DNA of 39,192 nucleotides from Woeseiaceae bacterium. GTDB taxonomy: Bacteria > Pseudomonadota > Gammaproteobacteria > Steroidobacterales > Woeseiaceae. The number at the start of each line of letters is the position of its first letter. The first letter of the stretch is position 1. Location of the stretch: positions 1-39,192 of the forward strand of contig JAHEFF010000032.1 in the NCBI GenBank assembly GCA_024640315.1. The letters run 5' to 3'. Both the position numbers and the translations under genes were made by a program. Under the pieces are notes generated by a model, which did no database searches, was not told the origin of the DNA, and was given only the letters and a program-made list of their open reading frames with translations. This document shows, piece by piece, positions 26,030 to 33,723 of this stretch.

Positions 26030-26349
26030 CGTTCCAGGTACTGGAGCTTGTCTTTAACCTCACGCCACTCGTCCGAGTCGGCCGGCGCGTCCTTCATCTC
26101 GGTGATGACGGGCCACTCCAGCGAGAGCTCGGCGTTCAGCTCAAGGAACTTCTCCTGGCCTTCCGGCAGCTCATCTTCTGAGTAGATGGCTTCGACCGGG
26201 CATTCAGGCTCGCACAGGGTGCAGTCGATGCATTCATCAGGGTCGATCACCAGGAAGTTCGGACCTTCATGAAAGCAGTCCACCGGGCACACTTCGACGC
26301 AGTCGGTCAGTTTGCACTTGATGCAGCTCTCGGTGACTACAAAGGTCAT
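26026..26349 (-). CDS. fdxA: 7Fe ferredoxin FdxA
   Basis: This 107-residue protein has two cluster motifs near the N-terminus: [17 protein letters not shown], with the spacing of a 3Fe-4S site, and [17 protein letters not shown] for the 4Fe-4S site, followed by the family tail ([17 protein letters not shown]). This is the standard length and layout of FdxA, a cytoplasmic electron carrier found across proteobacteria. Its stop overlaps the dehalogenase stop by four bases on the opposite strand. GAGGACGTG precedes the start. Confidence 0.96.
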   Translation of the reverse strand: MTFVVTESCIKCKLTDCVEVCPVDCFHEGPNFLVIDPDECIDCTLCEPECPVEAIYSEDELPEGQEKFLELNAELSLEWPVITEMKDAPADSDEWREVKDKLQYLER

Positions 26350-26429
26350 TTTTCACGTCCTCAAATTTAAGACAATTCGTTGCCGTGGCAACTGGCGGAG
26401 CGTAACGCTATTCGAACTTGTAGCGCAGA

Positions 26430-26984
26430 TCAACCCTCAGACGGACTACCGGTTTCGACAAATGCCTTAAGTCGGGTCATTTGCTCGATGAGGACGCCAT
26501 CAACAGGGCCTGCGACCGTGTCCAGGCCGCCGGGCATGTAGCCACCGACAGCGTATTGCAGCGTAACCACGGTGCCGGTTTCCGCCTCATCGAACTCCCA
26601 GGTCATGTTGCCGGCGACGCCCATCAGGCCAAGCGGTCCCAGGCCGCCCGTGAATCGCATTATAACGCCGGGATTAACGAAGCTGACCGCCATGTGCACC
26701 AGGCCGGCATTCTCACCCAGGTTTTCGCAAAAACACCCGGAAACCCGCGCGTCAATATACAGGTTGGCTGAGTCCCCGGAGACCGTATGATCGCTGCTCC
26801 ACCACTCCCCAACGCTAGCGACTGCTGCCCCGTATACTGAGAATCTATCCGCTTCGATCAGGACTTGATGGCGGATCGTGAAGCCGTTCGTCTCCGCGTC
26901 CAATACCTCCGGACGCGCGCCGGCGGACATGCCGGCAGCCAGCAGAACGAACATCACCCCGAGAAATAACTTGCTCTGCACCAC
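26430..26984 (-). CDS. Exported SRPBCC (START-like) superfamily protein
   Basis: This protein is about 184 residues long from the GTG at 26984; a second GTG at 26981 and an ATG at 26954 are alternatives. A signal peptide (KLFLGVMFVLLAAGMSAGA) precedes a SRPBCC-like fold: FTIRHQVLIEADRFSVYGAA, VGEWWSSDHTVSG, a loop with ARVSGCFCENLG, and MTWEFDEAETGTVVTLQYAVGGY. Members bind hydrophobic ligands in a central cavity. The ligand is unknown. The longer frame to 27104 overlaps a small ORF on the same strand and has no signal-like start, so I rejected it. Upstream lies an odd leader (27043-27159). Confidence 0.75.
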   Translation of the reverse strand: MVQSKLFLGVMFVLLAAGMSAGARPEVLDAETNGFTIRHQVLIEADRFSVYGAAVASVGEWWSSDHTVSGDSANLYIDARVSGCFCENLGENAGLVHMAVSFVNPGVIMRFTGGLGPLGLMGVAGNMTWEFDEAETGTVVTLQYAVGGYMPGGLDTVAGPVDGVLIEQMTRLKAFVETGSPSEG

Positions 26985-27042
26985 GAATACCCTGCAGGAA
27001 TCATTAGGCGTTAAGCTTAACCCAATCCCGGGATATTTTAGT

Positions 27043-27132
27043 TCAGAATAGCGGGATGGGGAGGAACGTCTCCAGCAAGAATAGTGTGGCGATGATGGCC
27101 ACACTGAAGTAACACCTCTTAATGACTTTCAT
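27043..27132 (-). CDS. Possible 29-codon small membrane protein
   Basis: The frame starts with MKVIKRCYFSVAIIATL, a basic N-terminus followed by a hydrophobic helix, and ends ETFLPIPLF. GAGG is six bases before the ATG. It is too short for ordinary gene finders. Within it, AGTGTGGC and GCCACACT (27083-27105 on the plus strand) form a perfect 8-base hairpin, so the stretch could instead be a regulatory RNA. Position 59 bases upstream of the SRPBCC gene fits a leader peptide. Not recognised as any known family. Confidence 0.35.
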   Translation of the reverse strand: MKVIKRCYFSVAIIATLFLLETFLPIPLF

Positions 27133-27137
27133 TTTGG

Positions 27138-27159
27138 CCTCATGTCCTCATAACCTCAT
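27138..27159 (-). repeat. Three tandem ATGAGG-NN units (micro-ORFs) before the small ORF
   Basis: Read on the minus strand, ATGAGG occurs three times at 8-base spacing. Each begins a tiny frame that ends at the next unit's ATGA: MRL, MRT and MRPK, and the last stop overlaps the small ORF's ATG. Each unit also supplies a GAGG Shine-Dalgarno for the next. All use the rare codon AGG at position two. Confidence 0.5.
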
Positions 27160-27250
27160 GGGGTGCATTCTGTGCTCAAGTGACTGAACATAAGCTGAAT
27201 GCCAGGCACTTCAATAAATCATTGTTTTGTAAACCTTATTAGGAATTCGC

Positions 27251-28147
27251 ATTTCCACTGCCAGCTGGAAAATTGTCTTTGAAAGCCACCTGAAGAAGGA
27301 ATGCTCGGACCGGAGCCTCGTTCTGCATTCGCTGGGCATCCCCTATGAAGTCCTGCAGGACGAGCAGCGATCCCTTCTGGCAGTACCGGTGGAGTTTGCC
27401 GAGAAGGCGAAATACGAGCTCTGGCAATACGAAACCGAGAACCAGCAGCCCAGCCGCAAGCCAAAACGAATATCGCCGGTTCACCAGGACGCCATATGGG
27501 GGGTTACCGGGTACATCGTGGTGATTTCGGTGGTAGCCGTCCTTGCAGGCGTAGCGCTGTTCAACAAGGACTGGTTCGCCGCCGGGCGGGTCGATGGCGT
27601 TCTGATTCGGGCCGGGGAGTGGTGGAGAACGATTACCGCCCTGACGCTGCACTCCGGACTGCCGCATTTCGTCGGTAACCTCGGGTTCGGCGCACTGTTC
27701 GGCATGATGGCCGGTCGCGTACTGGGTTCAGGAGTCACGTGGCTGGCAGTCGTCTTGTCCGGCAGCGTCGCCAATTTCATCAATACGCTGCTTCTCGACT
27801 CGACACACAGGGCGATCGGTGCCTCGACAGCCGTCTTCGCAGCCCTCGGCCTGATTGCCGGTTTCTCCTGGCGAGCAAAATTATTTGCGCAGGATCGCTG
27901 GGCTTATCGACTCGGACCCATCGTTGGCGGCATCGCATTGCTCGCCTTTACGGGCACCGGTTCACCGGACTCCAACACCGATGTCGGTGCGCATCTCATG
28001 GGATTCCTCTGCGGATTCGTGTCAGGCACAACGCTCACGCTCTTTTATCGATACGTACCCGATATTCGGGTACAAAAAGCGTCCGGTGCCGCGGCGGTGT
28101 CAATCGTCGTGATCGCGTGGGCCGCCGCACTGGGACTCTGGGCCTGA
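27251..28147 (+). CDS. Rhomboid family intramembrane serine protease
   Basis: The membrane core (about six helices) has HSGLPHFVGNLGFGALFG, catalytic serine in HRAIGASTAVFAALG, and catalytic histidine in VGAHLMGFLCGF. This is a rhomboid of the short bacterial type. Its N-terminal domain continues upstream of the first GTG (27389): WKIVFESHLKKECSDRSLVL and HSLGIPYEVLQDEQRSLLAV are conserved cytosolic elements of such rhomboids. No ATG, GTG or TTG exists in frame between the stop at 27230 and 27389. AGGA (27241-27244) lies six bases before ATT at 27251, which I give as the probable start. If wrong, the gene starts at the GTG at 27389. Confidence 0.75.
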   Translation: MSTASWKIVFESHLKKECSDRSLVLHSLGIPYEVLQDEQRSLLAVPVEFAEKAKYELWQYETENQQPSRKPKRISPVHQDAIWGVTGYIVVISVVAVLAGVALFNKDWFAAGRVDGVLIRAGEWWRTITALTLHSGLPHFVGNLGFGALFGMMAGRVLGSGVTWLAVVLSGSVANFINTLLLDSTHRAIGASTAVFAALGLIAGFSWRAKLFAQDRWAYRLGPIVGGIALLAFTGTGSPDSNTDVGAHLMGFLCGFVSGTTLTLFYRYVPDIRVQKASGAAAVSIVVIAWAAALGLWA

Positions 28148-28207
28148 GCGCCAGTCTGGTTGTAGAATCCGCAGTCAATCAGAGGCGCGTGGAGGCGCTT
28201 TGACGCA

Positions 28208-29332
28208 TTGAGACATTTCCTGATTTTTGTGCTGGGCGTCAGTCTGTTGGCGTCACTGGTCATGTGGCTGCGCTATGGCGGCGGCGAGAACTATGACGAC
28301 CTGACCACCGAGCCGTTGCTCAGCGAGGATTCGCTGGAGGAAGTCTTGAGTTATGCGGAGCCCATCGGCAATGTCGCCGTAGGCCCCGATGGACGGATTT
28401 TTTTTACGGTACACCCAGAGTCCAGGCCAAAGGGAAACAGGCTTCTCGAGTGGGTCGACAAGGCGGCAGTACCGTACCCAAGTGGCGCTGTTCAGCCACA
28501 CCTTTTTGACACCGTACTTGGCGTGGTCATCGATCGTCAAAATCGACTGTGGACGATTGACAACGGTAATCACGGTTTCGGTGCTGCCCGTTTGATCGGT
28601 TTCGATCTTGCAACCGGCAAGGTCGCGCATGACCATGAGTTCCGCAAGGAGATCGCGCCTGCCGGATCGTTCCTGCAGGACCTGCAGGTCAGCGCCGACG
28701 GGCAGACAGTGTTCGTTGCCGACGCGAGCGTATGGCGCAAGAACCCCGGCATAATTGTGTATGACATCGGGAAACGATCTGCCCGGCGCGTCCTCGACTC
28801 TCATGCATCCGTTTCAGCCGAGAATTATCTTATTCGGAATACCGTCAGGGACATGACATTTGCGGGGGGCATCGTCACCCTGAAAACAGGCATCGACGGC
28901 ATAGCACTCGATCCGGAAAACGAATGGCTGTATTACGCTGCCATCAATAACAGCAACTTGTTTCGGGTGAGAGTGCGTGACCTGCTGGACCCGACCCTGC
29001 CCGCAGGGCAGCTCGAATCCGAGGTCGACCGGTTCAGTCGCAAACCATTGAACGACGGGCTGAGCACCGACCTGGCAGGTAACGTCTACATCACCGATGT
29101 CGAGCATGGAGCAGTTTTCAGGGTTGGGCAGGACCGGAATCTTGAAACGCTCATCCGCTCACCCCGGATTCGCTGGGCAGACGGTCTTTCCTTCGGGCCG
29201 GATGGCTGGCTGTATCTTGCAGACAGCGCCATTCCCGAGCAGGTTCTGAAGACGAAAAATTACATCCGATCGAAGGGTCCCTACTACATCTTCCGCTTCA
29301 GACCGGGAGCATCTGGCGTACCCGGTCATTAG
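28208..29332 (+). CDS. Major royal jelly / L-dopachrome tautomerase-related beta-propeller protein
   Basis: This 374-residue protein starts with a TTG (GGAGG lies 12 bases upstream) and has an N-terminal membrane anchor (FLIFVLGVSLLASLVMWL). The rest is a six-bladed-propeller-type domain: GNVAVGPDGRIFFTVHPE, GVVIDRQNRLWTIDNG, LQDLQVSADGQTVFVADA, GIDGIALDPENEWLYYAA and WADGLSFGPDGWLYLADS. That is the pattern of MRJP-family proteins, which in bacteria resemble sugar lactonases. It is predicted to face the periplasm. Function is not known. A second propeller protein of SMP-30 type occurs at 37782. Confidence 0.82.
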   Translation: MRHFLIFVLGVSLLASLVMWLRYGGGENYDDLTTEPLLSEDSLEEVLSYAEPIGNVAVGPDGRIFFTVHPESRPKGNRLLEWVDKAAVPYPSGAVQPHLFDTVLGVVIDRQNRLWTIDNGNHGFGAARLIGFDLATGKVAHDHEFRKEIAPAGSFLQDLQVSADGQTVFVADASVWRKNPGIIVYDIGKRSARRVLDSHASVSAENYLIRNTVRDMTFAGGIVTLKTGIDGIALDPENEWLYYAAINNSNLFRVRVRDLLDPTLPAGQLESEVDRFSRKPLNDGLSTDLAGNVYITDVEHGAVFRVGQDRNLETLIRSPRIRWADGLSFGPDGWLYLADSAIPEQVLKTKNYIRSKGPYYIFRFRPGASGVPGH

Positions 29333-29369
29333 CGCATCGCCCGTCATTCATCCAGCCGGGGCCTAGGCA

Positions 29370-30248
29370 ATGCAGGTTGCTTTCCTGTACGCCGTTATCG
29401 TTCTGATCTGGGGATCAACCTGGGCAGCCATTCCCTTTCAGCTCGGTGTGGTCGCCGAAGAAGTGTCGGTTGCTTACCGGTTTGCGCTCGGGTCACTGGC
29501 GCTGTTCGTTTATGCCGCCGCGTCCGGCCGCCGGATGCGGATCCCATTGGATCAATACGGCATGGTCATCGTCATGGGGTCGCTGATGTTTTCGGCGAAC
29601 TATCTTTTTACCTATTACTCGATCAACTACGTAACGTCGGGCCTGGTCGCCGTGGCCTTCAGCCTGATGATCATTGCCAATTCAATCTTTGAACGTGTAT
29701 TTTTCAAGAGGGCACTGGAGCCACGCCTGGTGCTGGCTTCACTCTTCGGCATTGTCGGCATCAGCTGCCTTTTCTGGCCAGAGGTCAAATCGTTCGACCT
29801 CGCGGACAAATCCTTTTATGGCGTCGTGCTTGCCCTCGTCGCCGTGCTGTTCGCATCGCTTGGCAACATGGCGGCAATCTCGAATACAAGTCGACAGCTA
29901 CCCGTTATTGCAGTCAACGCGCACGGCATGGCCTGGGGGGCGCTCACGTCAGTCATTGCTGCCGTAATCCTCGGCCGCGAATTCAATTTCTCAATGGAAA
30001 CAGGCTACATCGTGTCGTTGGCTTACCTTGCGATATTCGGCTCGGCAGTCGCTTTCGGTTGCTACCTGTCGCTCCTGAGGAAAATTGGGTCTGCACGAGC
30101 TGCATACACTTCAGTATTATTCCCGATTGTTGCGTTGCTGATCTCGACGGTTGTCGAAGATTATCAATGGTCAGGACCGGCAATTGCCGGCATTGCATTT
30201 ACTTTCGCGGGCAACTGGCTCGCACTAACTCGAATAAAGAGGAACTGA
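29370..30248 (+). CDS. EamA/DMT superfamily transporter
   Basis: This 292-residue protein has ten hydrophobic helices in two EamA repeats. The first begins MQVAFLYAVIVLIWGSTWAAIP, whose WGSTW motif is typical. It contains VTSGLVAVAFSLMIIANSIF and ends ...VVEDYQWSGPAIAGIAFTFAG. Members export metabolites or amino acids; substrate cannot be told from sequence. It follows the MRJP gene by 37 bases and is followed closely by mscS, so they may form one transcript. Confidence 0.9.
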   Translation: MQVAFLYAVIVLIWGSTWAAIPFQLGVVAEEVSVAYRFALGSLALFVYAAASGRRMRIPLDQYGMVIVMGSLMFSANYLFTYYSINYVTSGLVAVAFSLMIIANSIFERVFFKRALEPRLVLASLFGIVGISCLFWPEVKSFDLADKSFYGVVLALVAVLFASLGNMAAISNTSRQLPVIAVNAHGMAWGALTSVIAAVILGREFNFSMETGYIVSLAYLAIFGSAVAFGCYLSLLRKIGSARAAYTSVLFPIVALLISTVVEDYQWSGPAIAGIAFTFAGNWLALTRIKRN

Positions 30249-30251
30249 TTA

Positions 30252-31100
30252 ATGGACGAAGTTGGATTGGCGGATATCACAGGTTTCGACTGGGCCGGCC
30301 TTGTCGACAGCTTGAAAATAACGGGTGTCGACTTCGGCCTCAAACTGCTTGTGGCACTGGTCATCTTCTATGTCGGCCGGATCGTTGCACGCATTCTGAT
30401 AAAGGGCCTGCACAAAATGATGCAGGCACAGAATATCGATAAAATTCTCGAGACGTTTGTCTGCAACCTGGCCTACTGGTCAATCATGATCTTCGTGATC
30501 ATTGCAGCCATCAGTCAGATAGGCATCCAGACGACCTCGCTAATTGCCGTGATGGGCGCGGCCGGACTCGCTGTCGGCCTGGCATTGCAGGGCTCCCTTT
30601 CCAACTTCGCAGCCGGCGTCCTCATTGTCATATTCAGGCCTTACAGGGTTGGCGACTGGGTCGAGGCCGCAGGCATCGCGGGTTCTGTGGAGCAGGTACA
30701 GATACTGACGACCATTCTCAAGACCGGCGACAACAAGCAAATCATCGTGCCGAACAGCCAGATCATGGGCAGCATCATTACAAATTATTCCGCGAATGAT
30801 ACGCGCCGGATCGATATGACTGTCGGCGTCAGTTACGGCGATGACCTTGATAAAGTGCGCGCAACACTGCAGGAAATTGTCAGCGCCGACGAGCGCGTAT
30901 TGGACGAACCCGAATGTACTATCGCCGTCTCAGCGCTCGCGGATTCAAGCGTCAATTTCGTCGTACGGCCATGGGTAAAATCATCGGACTACTGGGGTGT
31001 CATGTTCGACCTCACCGAGACGATAAAGAAACGCTTCGACGAAGAAGGAATTTCATTCCCGTTCCCGCAACAGGATGTACACCTTTACAACAAGAGTTAA
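30252..31100 (+). CDS. mscS: Small-conductance mechanosensitive channel MscS
   Basis: This 282-residue protein is the size of E. coli MscS. Helices one to three are followed by the pore-lining TM3 segment VMGAAGLAVGLALQGSLSNFAAG, the hallmark alanine-glycine helix. The beta domain begins IVIFRPYRVGDWVEA and continues IVPNSQIMGSIITNYS, and the C-terminal domain ends with FPFPQQDVHLY. It opens on membrane tension to release solutes during hypo-osmotic shock. The gene starts three bases after the EamA stop and ends at a strong terminator. Confidence 0.96.
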   Translation: MDEVGLADITGFDWAGLVDSLKITGVDFGLKLLVALVIFYVGRIVARILIKGLHKMMQAQNIDKILETFVCNLAYWSIMIFVIIAAISQIGIQTTSLIAVMGAAGLAVGLALQGSLSNFAAGVLIVIFRPYRVGDWVEAAGIAGSVEQVQILTTILKTGDNKQIIVPNSQIMGSIITNYSANDTRRIDMTVGVSYGDDLDKVRATLQEIVSADERVLDEPECTIAVSALADSSVNFVVRPWVKSSDYWGVMFDLTETIKKRFDEEGISFPFPQQDVHLYNKS

Positions 31101-31121
31101 AAAAACTGCAGGTACCAGAAT

Positions 31122-31150
31122 AAAGGCCGCGATTTTCGCGGCCTTTTTTA
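31122..31150 (+). terminator. Bidirectional terminator between mscS and the CDF gene
   Basis: GGCCGCGA (31125-31132) and TCGCGGCC (31136-31143) pair across TTT, extended by AAA/TTT, followed by a T run. On the minus strand it is followed by TTTATT, so it also serves the convergent CDF gene, whose stop codon overlaps the T tract. Confidence 0.92.
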
Positions 31151-32062
31151 ATCTGCAACATCCGGTTCAATGAAGCACCATTTGATGCCCGGTATTTCTT
31201 CCTTGAGCTTTCGCTCGAGACGATTAATGTCCGCAACCGCCTTATCGACATCAATTCCCGATTTGAGCCTGACCTTGGCAGCGAGCAATGTGTCCGGACC
31301 GAACTGCATCGTGATCGTGTTAAATAACTCAACGATGTCGTCATCTTCGCGAATGACTGTCGCGACCGCCGCCTGAATCATCGGATCCGCCGAGCGACCA
31401 ACCAGCAATGACTGGACTCGCATAGTGAGGAATACCGAAATGATGATCAGTATCACGCCGATACACATTGAGCCTATCGCGTCGTAAACCGGGTTGCCCG
31501 TAATAGCCGCCAGCGACACGAAAAAAAGAGCAAGCGTCAATCCGAGCAACGCAGCAACGTCTTCTCCCAGCACCACGACCAACTCCGAATTTCGTGTGTG
31601 TTCGAACCATGAGCGAAACGGTCGTCCCTGCCTGATGATGTTTATCTCGCGAATGCATCCGGCAAGCGAGAACGATTCGAGTACGATTGCGACCAGCAGT
31701 ACGCCAATAGCGATCCAGACCTGCGACAGTGGCTCCGGATGCTGAAATTTGTGTATGCCCTCATATATTGAGAAAAGGCCACCAAGGCTGAACAACATCA
31801 GGGCGACCACGAAGCTCCAGAAATAACTCATCTTGCCGTAGCCAAGCGGGTGCTCCTCGTCCGCCGGCCTGGCCGATTGCTTCAGACCCAGGAACAGGAG
31901 TACCTGGTTGCCCGTATCCGCATAGGAATGAATCGCCTCCGCCATCATGCTGCCGGAACCGGTAACCCAGGCCGCCCATGTCTTGGCAAGCGCAATGCCG
32001 CCGTTCGCCAGAAATGCGTAAAGAATCGCGCGAGCGGTGCCGCTGTGTGAGCTACTTGACAT
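31148..32062 (-). CDS. Cation diffusion facilitator (CDF) family transporter
   Basis: This 304-residue protein has six membrane helices. The first half has MMAEAIHSYADTGNQVLLFLG, with the metal-binding HxxxD pair (HSYAD), and EEHPLGYGKMSYFW. The second half has ELVVVLGEDVAALLGL, close to the SLC30A9 / MMT1 branch of CDF proteins. The C-terminal cytoplasmic domain holds FNTITMQFGPDTLLAAKVRL. It exports divalent cations such as zinc or manganese in exchange for protons; the metal is not determined here. It converges with mscS at a shared terminator and diverges from the glycine-zipper gene. Confidence 0.92.
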   Translation of the reverse strand: MSSSSHSGTARAILYAFLANGGIALAKTWAAWVTGSGSMMAEAIHSYADTGNQVLLFLGLKQSARPADEEHPLGYGKMSYFWSFVVALMLFSLGGLFSIYEGIHKFQHPEPLSQVWIAIGVLLVAIVLESFSLAGCIREINIIRQGRPFRSWFEHTRNSELVVVLGEDVAALLGLTLALFFVSLAAITGNPVYDAIGSMCIGVILIIISVFLTMRVQSLLVGRSADPMIQAAVATVIREDDDIVELFNTITMQFGPDTLLAAKVRLKSGIDVDKAVADINRLERKLKEEIPGIKWCFIEPDVAD

Positions 32063-32135
32063 CGAAATAGAAAATAATCGTCAACCGAATCCGAGGTGCC
32101 GCGTTATTATTGATTGGCGCACACGGGATATTGCC

Positions 32136-32495
32136 ATGAAATCCAGTCTGATCACGATCGTCTTTCTGGCGCAGCCTGTCTTCATGGCAGGCTGCTCGTC
32201 TCATCCTGACCCAATCATAGACACTAAAGGGGTCGATCCGGTTGTCATGCAGGACGACTGGATTGAATGTGAAGCCTATTCAGACGAGGTCATAGTCGCC
32301 AGGGGCGCAGCGAAAGGCGCCGCGGGCGGGGCGGTCGTCGGTGCCGCAACTGGCGCCATCAGCGGCAACGCGGACAGCGGTGCCGGCTACGGCGCAATCT
32401 GGGGCGCAACCCGCTCAGGTATTGAGGGAAGCAAGGAAAAAGAGGTCGTATTCAAGCGTTGTATGCGGGGTCGCGGTTACCGCGTCCTTAACTAA
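32136..32495 (+). CDS. Glycine-zipper lipoprotein
   Basis: This 119-residue protein starts MKSSLITIVFL and has the lipobox MAGC. After a short acidic stretch comes a glycine-zipper region (ARGAAKGAAGGAVVGAATGA and GNADSGAGYGAIWGATRSG) that can insert in or pack on membranes. The tail VVFKRCMRGRGYRVLN is characteristic of many small proteobacterial envelope proteins. The upstream longer frame to 32037 overlaps the CDF gene, so the ATG at 32136 is used. Function unknown. Confidence 0.82.
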   Translation: MKSSLITIVFLAQPVFMAGCSSHPDPIIDTKGVDPVVMQDDWIECEAYSDEVIVARGAAKGAAGGAVVGAATGAISGNADSGAGYGAIWGATRSGIEGSKEKEVVFKRCMRGRGYRVLN

Positions 32496-32528
32496 CGCTC
32501 GCGAGAAAGTGCTGACCAGGTTGTCGTA

Positions 32529-32548
32529 TACTGTATGCTTGTACAGTA
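32529..32548. promoter_or_regulatory. LexA (SOS) box upstream of the radical SAM gene
   Basis: CTGTATGCTTGTACAG (32531-32546) fits the LexA consensus CTGT-N8-ACAG exactly, and the flanks TA and TA extend the dyad. It lies 18 bases before the radical SAM start and next to a possible -35 (TTGTCG, 32521). LexA would repress the gene until DNA damage. Confidence 0.88.
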
Positions 32549-32564
32549 TTCTGGAGCAACCCGG

Positions 32565-33626
32565 ATGACCACGCAAGCACACAAGGGCCGCGGTGCCGTT
32601 TCCAGCCAACCCGGCCGATTTGCAAAACAGCTGATCGAGGATACTGTCGCGGACGCGACACCCGACACGGCGCCAGAAACCGTGCTGCGCGCCATGAAGG
32701 CTGCGAGCATCATCAGCCACAACCGCTCGCCCGATGTCCCGTTTGACCACTCTATCAATCCTTACCAGGGATGCGAGCACGGCTGCGTTTATTGCTACGC
32801 CCGGCCCAGCCACAGCTATCTCGACCTATCTCCCGGCCTGGATTTTGAAACCCGGATATTCTACAAACCCAATGCCGTCGAGAAACTGTTGGAAACCTGG
32901 GAGAAGCCATCCTACAAAGCCGCGCCGATTACGATCGGCGCCAACACCGACCCCTATCAACCTGCTGAAAAGAAACTGGAAATCACCCGCAAGCTGCTGG
33001 AAGTGTTTCTCGAGCATCGCCATCCCGTCACGCTGATCACGAAAGGCGGCCTGATGCTGCGCGACCTGGATTTGTTGTCAGCCCTCGCAGCACAGCAACT
33101 GGTCTCCGTCGCCGTCAGTGTCCCCACGATGGACGCGGGACTCAAGCGGATACTTGAGCCGCGCGTTCCCGCCGCGGGTGTACGGTTTCGGCTGACGGAA
33201 AAGCTGGTGTCGGCGGGCGTGCCGGTCACGCTGTTACTTGCACCGATTATCCCTGCCATCAATGACGCAGAAATCGAATCAATAACAGAGCGGGCTGCGG
33301 ACAGCGGCGCGAGCCATGCGAGCTGGATCCTGCTGCGTCTTCCGCACGAGCTCAAACAGATGTTCCGTGACTGGCTCGACACGCATATGCCGGATCGCGC
33401 GGCCCATGTCATGAGTCTTCTTCAGCAGGCATCCGGCGGCCGGGATTATGACAATCGTTTCGGCAGGAGACAGCGCGGTCGTGGTCCCTATGCGGAAATG
33501 ATAGATGACCGGTTTCGGGCGGCGTGCCGCCGGCACGGCCTGCAGGCCGGCCGCCGCCACGAAAAGCTGGATTGCAGCCTGTTTCGCCCTCCGGGCCAGC
33601 AGCAAATGGCTCTGGGATTCGACTGA
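32565..33626 (+). CDS. PA0069 family radical SAM protein
   Basis: This 353-residue protein opens with KGRGAVSSQPGRF, then SIISHNRSPDVPFDHSINPY and the radical SAM cluster CEHGCVYCYARP (CxxxCxxC). It also has ITIGANTDPYQPAE and LLAPIIPAINDAE, and ends with a basic helical C-terminus. These are family features of PA0069-type proteins. An ATG at 32535 lies inside the LexA box, so I chose 32565, which has GGAG 8 bases upstream. I recall PA0069 as a LexA-regulated gene in Pseudomonas aeruginosa, which agrees with the box here. It may act in DNA repair; the substrate is unknown. Confidence 0.9.
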   Translation: MTTQAHKGRGAVSSQPGRFAKQLIEDTVADATPDTAPETVLRAMKAASIISHNRSPDVPFDHSINPYQGCEHGCVYCYARPSHSYLDLSPGLDFETRIFYKPNAVEKLLETWEKPSYKAAPITIGANTDPYQPAEKKLEITRKLLEVFLEHRHPVTLITKGGLMLRDLDLLSALAAQQLVSVAVSVPTMDAGLKRILEPRVPAAGVRFRLTEKLVSAGVPVTLLLAPIIPAINDAEIESITERAADSGASHASWILLRLPHELKQMFRDWLDTHMPDRAAHVMSLLQQASGGRDYDNRFGRRQRGRGPYAEMIDDRFRAACRRHGLQAGRRHEKLDCSLFRPPGQQQMALGFD

Positions 33627-33723
33627 TAAGGTATAGTTGAGCGACGTCCAGACTGCCTGCGCGACGAAGAACTAATTAGTAGTGTGGCAGTCACAAGAAG
33701 AGCTTGGTTCAATTCTCAAAAAT

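Noticed and set aside
27239..27667. A 142-codon minus-strand frame over the rhomboid start
   Set aside because: The rhomboid N-terminal motifs on the plus strand explain the region better.
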